A model generated the notes under the pieces. That model was not told the origin of the DNA and did not search any database. It saw only the letters and a program-made list of their open reading frames with translations. Shown piece by piece: positions 60,394-64,000 of a stretch of DNA of 64,000 nucleotides; the stretch's first letter is position 1; every line of letters begins with the position of its first letter. The stretch is taken from NCBI GenBank assembly GCA_964501715.1, contig CAZCTR010000001.1, forward strand, positions 1 through 64,000, read 5' to 3'. A program made the position numbers and the translations under genes. Source of the stretch: M55B118 sp964501715. GTDB taxonomy: Bacteria; Bacillota_I; Bacilli_A; Izemoplasmatales; Izemoplasmataceae.

Positions 60394-62219
60394 GATTGGA
60401 CCCTCTTGAAGAAGGTTTCCAGTTCGTGGACGCTGAAGCGTATGATGGTCGGCCTTCCGTGCGGGCATGTGAACGGGTTTTCTGTGCTTCTGAGATCCTG
60501 AAGGAGCTTGTTCACTTCTTCTCGACTCAGATGCTTGTTCGCACGGATGGAGTGTTTGCAGGACAGATTTTTTGCGAGCGGATCGATGATTTTTCCGATA
60601 TCCCCCGGGGCGTCATCACTGATGAGCGACCTGATCATCATCTCGGTATAGGTCTCCTCCATGTTCTTTCTGAACCATGATGGGATGGTGGTCACCTGGA
60701 GGGTGGTGCTGTCTTTCTTTTCAGCCTTGATGCCAAAGGCTTCCAAGGTTTCCCGGTAGTCGTCGAAAAGAGTGACCTCCTCGCTTGAGAGTCGGATATC
60801 GAACGGGACTGTGAGGCGTTGAGTGTCGGGCGAGGGGGTTTTCATGGCCCCGTAGTAGTGTTCGTAGCGGACCCTTTCAGCCGCGGCATGCTGGTCCATG
60901 ACATAAAGACCCGACTTGTTTTGAAATAGAAGATAGGTGCCATGTAGCTGACCGATATATTCCAGGTCGGGGACACGCTCACCTGAAGGACGGCCGTGTT
61001 TATCTTCGATCGGGGTTTCTTCAACCTTTCTGTGCGCCTCTTTTTCCGGATAGCCTGGCTGCGTTTCATATGTTGTGTCGGGTACATTCCCTGCCTGGTC
61101 GGCGTCATCCTGAGAACTTTGAGGGGGAGGGGTTTGGGACGTTCCTTCTTTGTCGGGTTGCTGATAGTCATCATCGAATGCCATCTGCCGCTCATTTGAG
61201 TGATTCGGCGCTTGTCTGACGTCCGGGATGATTGAAGTCTCTTTAAGGGTGTCATGGATCGTCTTTTTGATGAGGCGTTCAAGCTGGGCTTCTTCTGTGA
61301 ACTTGATGGAGAGTTTCTGAGGATGGACATTCACATCGATCAGCACCGGGTCGACCTCGATCTCCAGATAGACGATCGGGTGCTTGTGTTTGGGAAGGTA
61401 GGTGTCATAAGCTTCGCTTACGGCTTTCAAAAGACGGTTTCCCCGGATCATGCGCCGGTTCGTCATGACCATCATATGGGCTCTTGATGACCGTGTATGG
61501 ATGGGTTTCGTCGCGTAGCCGCGGACGGTAAAATACTGGTCAGACCCTTCGAATGCGAGCATGTTCCGGATGATGTCGGAGGGGTAGATCTGATTGAGAA
61601 TCTTGAGTGTGTGTCCGTCCCCGCTCGTTTGGAGGACGGTCTTGTCGTCATTGGTGAGATTTATCGCTATATGACTGTGTGAAAGGGCAATGGCTTGCAC
61701 ATAGGACTGAATGTTTGAGAGTTCGCGGTGTTTGCTTCTGAGGTGTTTGAGACGGGCCGGGGTGTTGTAAAACAGGTCCGACACGGTGACTTTGGTGCCC
61801 TGTCTCGCGGCGCCTGTCTCCCGGGAGGTCACGTTTCCGTTCTTGATTCGAATCAGGTGTCCCGGTTCCGCGCTTTGAGAGCTTTCGATGATCATATGGC
61901 TCACACTCGCAATGGAAGGCAGCGCTTCCCCGCGGAATCCAAGCGATGCGATGTGATGCAGGTCGTGTTCAGTCTTGATCTTGCTCGTGGCGTGCCGCCT
62001 GAGTGCCATCTCCATGTCCTCACTGTCCATGCCGATGCCGTCATCAATGACCTTGATGGATTTGAGTCCGGAATCCTGCAATTCAATGGTGATTCGGGTG
62101 CTGTTCGCGTCAATCGCGTTCTCTAGCAGTTCCTTGACGACACTGGCGGGGTTCTCAACCACCTCGCCCGCGGCGATCATATTGGATAGGTTCGTATCGA
62201 GTTGCCTGATAGATCCCAT
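60390..62219 (-). CDS. mutL: DNA mismatch repair protein MutL (endonuclease type)
   Basis: A 609-residue GHKL ATPase plus C-terminal dimerisation domain. ATP-site motifs KELLENAIDA, DDGIGM and GFRGEALPSI are clear at the N-terminus. The C-terminal part has the metal-binding nicking motif DQHAAAERVRYE and CPHGRPT, so this MutL should cut the nascent strand itself, as expected when no mutH exists. A low-complexity, acidic linker (about 350-410) joins the halves. It precedes miaA. Confidence 0.96.
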   Translation of the reverse strand: MGSIRQLDTNLSNMIAAGEVVENPASVVKELLENAIDANSTRITIELQDSGLKSIKVIDDGIGMDSEDMEMALRRHATSKIKTEHDLHHIASLGFRGEALPSIASVSHMIIESSQSAEPGHLIRIKNGNVTSRETGAARQGTKVTVSDLFYNTPARLKHLRSKHRELSNIQSYVQAIALSHSHIAINLTNDDKTVLQTSGDGHTLKILNQIYPSDIIRNMLAFEGSDQYFTVRGYATKPIHTRSSRAHMMVMTNRRMIRGNRLLKAVSEAYDTYLPKHKHPIVYLEIEVDPVLIDVNVHPQKLSIKFTEEAQLERLIKKTIHDTLKETSIIPDVRQAPNHSNERQMAFDDDYQQPDKEGTSQTPPPQSSQDDADQAGNVPDTTYETQPGYPEKEAHRKVEETPIEDKHGRPSGERVPDLEYIGQLHGTYLLFQNKSGLYVMDQHAAAERVRYEHYYGAMKTPSPDTQRLTVPFDIRLSSEEVTLFDDYRETLEAFGIKAEKKDSTTLQVTTIPSWFRKNMEETYTEMMIRSLISDDAPGDIGKIIDPLAKNLSCKHSIRANKHLSREEVNKLLQDLRSTENPFTCPHGRPTIIRFSVHELETFFKRVQS

Positions 62220-62297
62220 GCGACCACCTCCTTCAGGGGATGTCTTTTGTATTTTACCATGTTTGAGACCTTTATGATATCCCTGGCATCCAATTCA

Positions 62298-62326
62298 TTG
62301 TCCATAGGTCGCGGATGAGGTACAAT
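62298..62326 (+). promoter_or_regulatory. Promoter of the DUF3137-like gene
   Basis: TTGTCC (62298-62303), 17-base spacer, TACAAT (62321-62326), 33 bases before the start. Confidence 0.55.
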
Positions 62327-62358
62327 GGGGATGAGACACCATACTAGGAGTGATGACT

Positions 62359-63180
62359 TTGAGTGACAAACAGACTTATTCAGACATGATATCTTCACAG
62401 GAAGGCAGGCTCATCATCGGTCAGACTTTGATGCTTCTTAGTGCGATCAGCCTACCTTTCGCCTTCATGATCCACTTGGCGCTTTTGATTGTGAGCGCGC
62501 TTTTACTGACGTTCGGCATCAAGCTTTATTTCGATGCGAAGGAGTTTTTGAAGAAAGCGAGGGAACGCTTTTTACACGATGAAGTGGCGCCCCGCCTAAA
62601 AAAAGAGGTGAACATAGACTTCTATCCTGATGAAGGATTGCCTGCGGATTTCTTCGAAGGCAGCAAATCTCTTGAGATCGACCAGGCCTATGAGAGTTTT
62701 CAACGTTTTGAAATGAATCGCGAGACCTTTCAGATCAAGGGGGCTTTCGTCCGGACGGGGCCAAGAGCCAAGAAATTCCAGACCTATCAGGATGATGCCT
62801 TGTTCGAAGGGAAGGTCGTGCACATCGTGTTCGACAGGCTTTTCAAAAATCCGGTGACCCTCAGTGAACAGCCCGGAGAGAACGCCTATCCCATGGGCCC
62901 CCTTTACGCCCATGGGCAGAAAGCGGGCCAGTTCGTCTCCATGGGCGAGCATGCCAAGGAAGTCTTCAGCACCTTCTCCCGGAAACACGGCGGGGACCTC
63001 AAGATCATCATGAAAGAGAATCATCTCTACCTTTTCTTGAAGGACCACCGCCCCTTCATCGATTTGTCCCCGGCCAAACCGATCGGCGAACCGCCGATAC
63101 GTTTCTTTAAGTCTTTCACTGAAAATGTGACCACCCTCGCCGAGGTCTTGAGATCAGACGACCAGGTGATGCGCGATTGA
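62359..63180 (+). CDS. DUF3137-like membrane protein
   Basis: A 273-residue protein with two closely spaced membrane helices (about 20-55) and a soluble beta-rich domain behind them. The stretch FEMNRETFQIKGAFVRTG and FEGKVVHIVFDR resembles DUF3137 proteins, of unknown function. The start is TTG at 62359, eight bases after AGGAG; an ATG two codons earlier is too close to that site. It is inserted on the opposite strand between mutS and mutL. Confidence 0.75.
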   Translation: MSDKQTYSDMISSQEGRLIIGQTLMLLSAISLPFAFMIHLALLIVSALLLTFGIKLYFDAKEFLKKARERFLHDEVAPRLKKEVNIDFYPDEGLPADFFEGSKSLEIDQAYESFQRFEMNRETFQIKGAFVRTGPRAKKFQTYQDDALFEGKVVHIVFDRLFKNPVTLSEQPGENAYPMGPLYAHGQKAGQFVSMGEHAKEVFSTFSRKHGGDLKIIMKENHLYLFLKDHRPFIDLSPAKPIGEPPIRFFKSFTENVTTLAEVLRSDDQVMRD

Positions 63181-63182
63181 AA

Positions 63183-63225
63183 AAAAACGTCCGGCAGATG
63201 AGTTTCAACATCTTCCGGACGTTTT
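63183..63225. terminator. Bidirectional terminator, DUF3137-like gene/mutS
   Basis: AAAAACGTCCGGCAGATG pairs with CATCTTCCGGACGTTTTT (one mismatch) across an eight-base loop, with flanking A and T runs. Confidence 0.9.
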
Positions 63226-63226
63226 T

Positions 63227-64000
63227 CTATTGTCGGTTCTTCAAGGCTTCTTTCAACTCATAAAGTTTGGTGAGGGCGTCAATCGGCTTCATCTCATCGG
63301 GATTGATGCGCTCGAGCGCATCGATCACCGGATGATTTCCCGGGGGGTCTTCCGTCGGTTCCTCCATGGTGAAGAGATTGGGCTCGCGGGTGGATGCCTC
63401 CCCTCTTTCAAGGTCTGAAAGAATGGTTTTGCTGCGCCGTATGAGGGACGGGGGCAGTTTCGCAAGCGAGGCGACATTGATTCCATAAGAACGATCGGCC
63501 TTGCCGGCTTTGACCTTGTGATGGAAACGGATGGCGTCCCCTTCCTCTTTTGCGTCCACATGAACATTTCTGAGCCTTCCGAGGTGCTCCTCGAGGCGGG
63601 TCAGTTCATGGTAATGCGTGGAGAAGAGTGTCTTGGCTTTGATTTTCTCATGGATATATTCTATGATTGCCTGGGCGATGGCCATGCCATCATAGGTAGA
63701 GGTTCCACGACCGATTTCATCAAAGAGAATCAATGAACGGTCCGTAGCCTGCTTGATCGCGTGGTTCGCATCCAGCATCTCGACCATGAAGGTCGATTTT
63801 CCGCTGATGAGGTCATCGCTCGCGCCGATGCGCGTGAAGAGCTGATCAAAGACTGGAAGGTTTGCGCTCTTCGCCGGAACAAAGGATCCGATCTGCGCCA
63901 TGATCGCTGTGATGGCCAGTTGTCTCATGTAAGTGGATTTACCGCTCATGTTCGGGCCGGTGATGAGCATGATGTCGGTCGTGTCGTCCATGACGGTGTC
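63227..64000 (-). CDS. mutS: DNA mismatch repair protein MutS, C-terminal part
   Basis: The last 257 codons of mutS; the frame is still open at the window end (DTVMDDTTDI). Walker A GPNMSGKST, the LFDEIGRGTSTYDGMAIA Walker B/signature segment, FSTHYHELTRLE and the C-terminal helical tail show the ABC ATPase domain of MutS1. The mismatch-binding and clamp domains lie outside the window. Its partner mutL is 1 kb downstream on the same strand. Confidence 0.97.
   Translation of the reverse strand, partial: DTVMDDTTDIMLITGPNMSGKSTYMRQLAITAIMAQIGSFVPAKSANLPVFDQLFTRIGASDDLISGKSTFMVEMLDANHAIKQATDRSLILFDEIGRGTSTYDGMAIAQAIIEYIHEKIKAKTLFSTHYHELTRLEEHLGRLRNVHVDAKEEGDAIRFHHKVKAGKADRSYGINVASLAKLPPSLIRRSKTILSDLERGEASTREPNLFTMEEPTEDPPGNHPVIDALERINPDEMKPIDALTKLYELKEALKNRQ

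Overview
The window is 64 kb of densely packed chromosome, roughly half G+C by eye. It carries 59 protein-coding genes (two cut by the window edges) and no recognisable rRNA, tRNA, IS element, prophage or CRISPR array. Promoters match sigma-A consensus, ribosome binding sites are strong AGGAGG types, and TGA is used as a stop throughout (several TGATG and ATGA overlaps), so the standard bacterial code applies. The gene order cmk-rpsA-der-gpsA-hup and dxs-tlyA-recN beside nusB-xseA-xseB is typical of Bacillota and their wall-less relatives. With the energy genes, this points to an anaerobic, amino-acid- and sugar-fermenting member of Bacillota/Mycoplasmatota (Acholeplasma/Izemoplasma-like); this placement is an inference.

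Layout. 1-6.4 kb: GH30 glycosidase under LacI/CcpA-type operators, nuclease-helicase, YitT membrane protein, aldehyde dehydrogenase. 6.4-11.6 kb: a single 1,736-residue lipoprotein built of about 16 repeats. 11.7-23.2 kb: DNA polymerase IV, a small membrane protein, the nusB-xseA-xseB-dxs-tlyA-recN cluster, and an operon coupling RdgB, a cobalamin-binding sensor-like protein, a MacB-type ABC transporter and a phosphodiesterase. 23.3-30 kb: CPBP protease, ankyrin protein, HU and the cmk-rpsA-der-gpsA operon. 30-39.5 kb: membrane pyrophosphatase, efp-CNNM-rluB operon, two orphan membrane genes, a divergent E1/ubiquitin-like pair, FabG and a membrane-tethered rhodanese.

39.5-59.4 kb is the metabolic heart: an old-yellow-enzyme reductase, a MocR regulator divergent from pdxS (PLP synthase, no pdxT beside it), tryptophanase, a buk-ptb-leucine dehydrogenase-PEP carboxykinase-aminotransferase operon, a maoC-acyl-CoA dehydrogenase-etfB-etfA operon, and convergent with it hydC-hydB-hydA for a trimeric, probably electron-bifurcating [FeFe] hydrogenase. 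Together these can deaminate amino acids, turn acyl-CoA into acyl-phosphate and ATP, and discharge electrons into H2 and enoyl-CoA. Perfect 14/14 cre-consensus sites overlap the promoters of tryptophanase and butyrate kinase, so sugar probably represses this block. 59.5-64 kb: miaA, mutL, a DUF3137-like membrane protein and the 3-prime end of mutS.

The least ordinary items are the cre-controlled amino-acid fermentation block with a PEPCK inside it, a MocR regulator whose PLP lysine is arginine, the stand-alone B12-binding protein fused by operon to an ABC exporter, the E1/ubiquitin-like pair without a sulfur-pathway partner, and the giant repeat lipoprotein.
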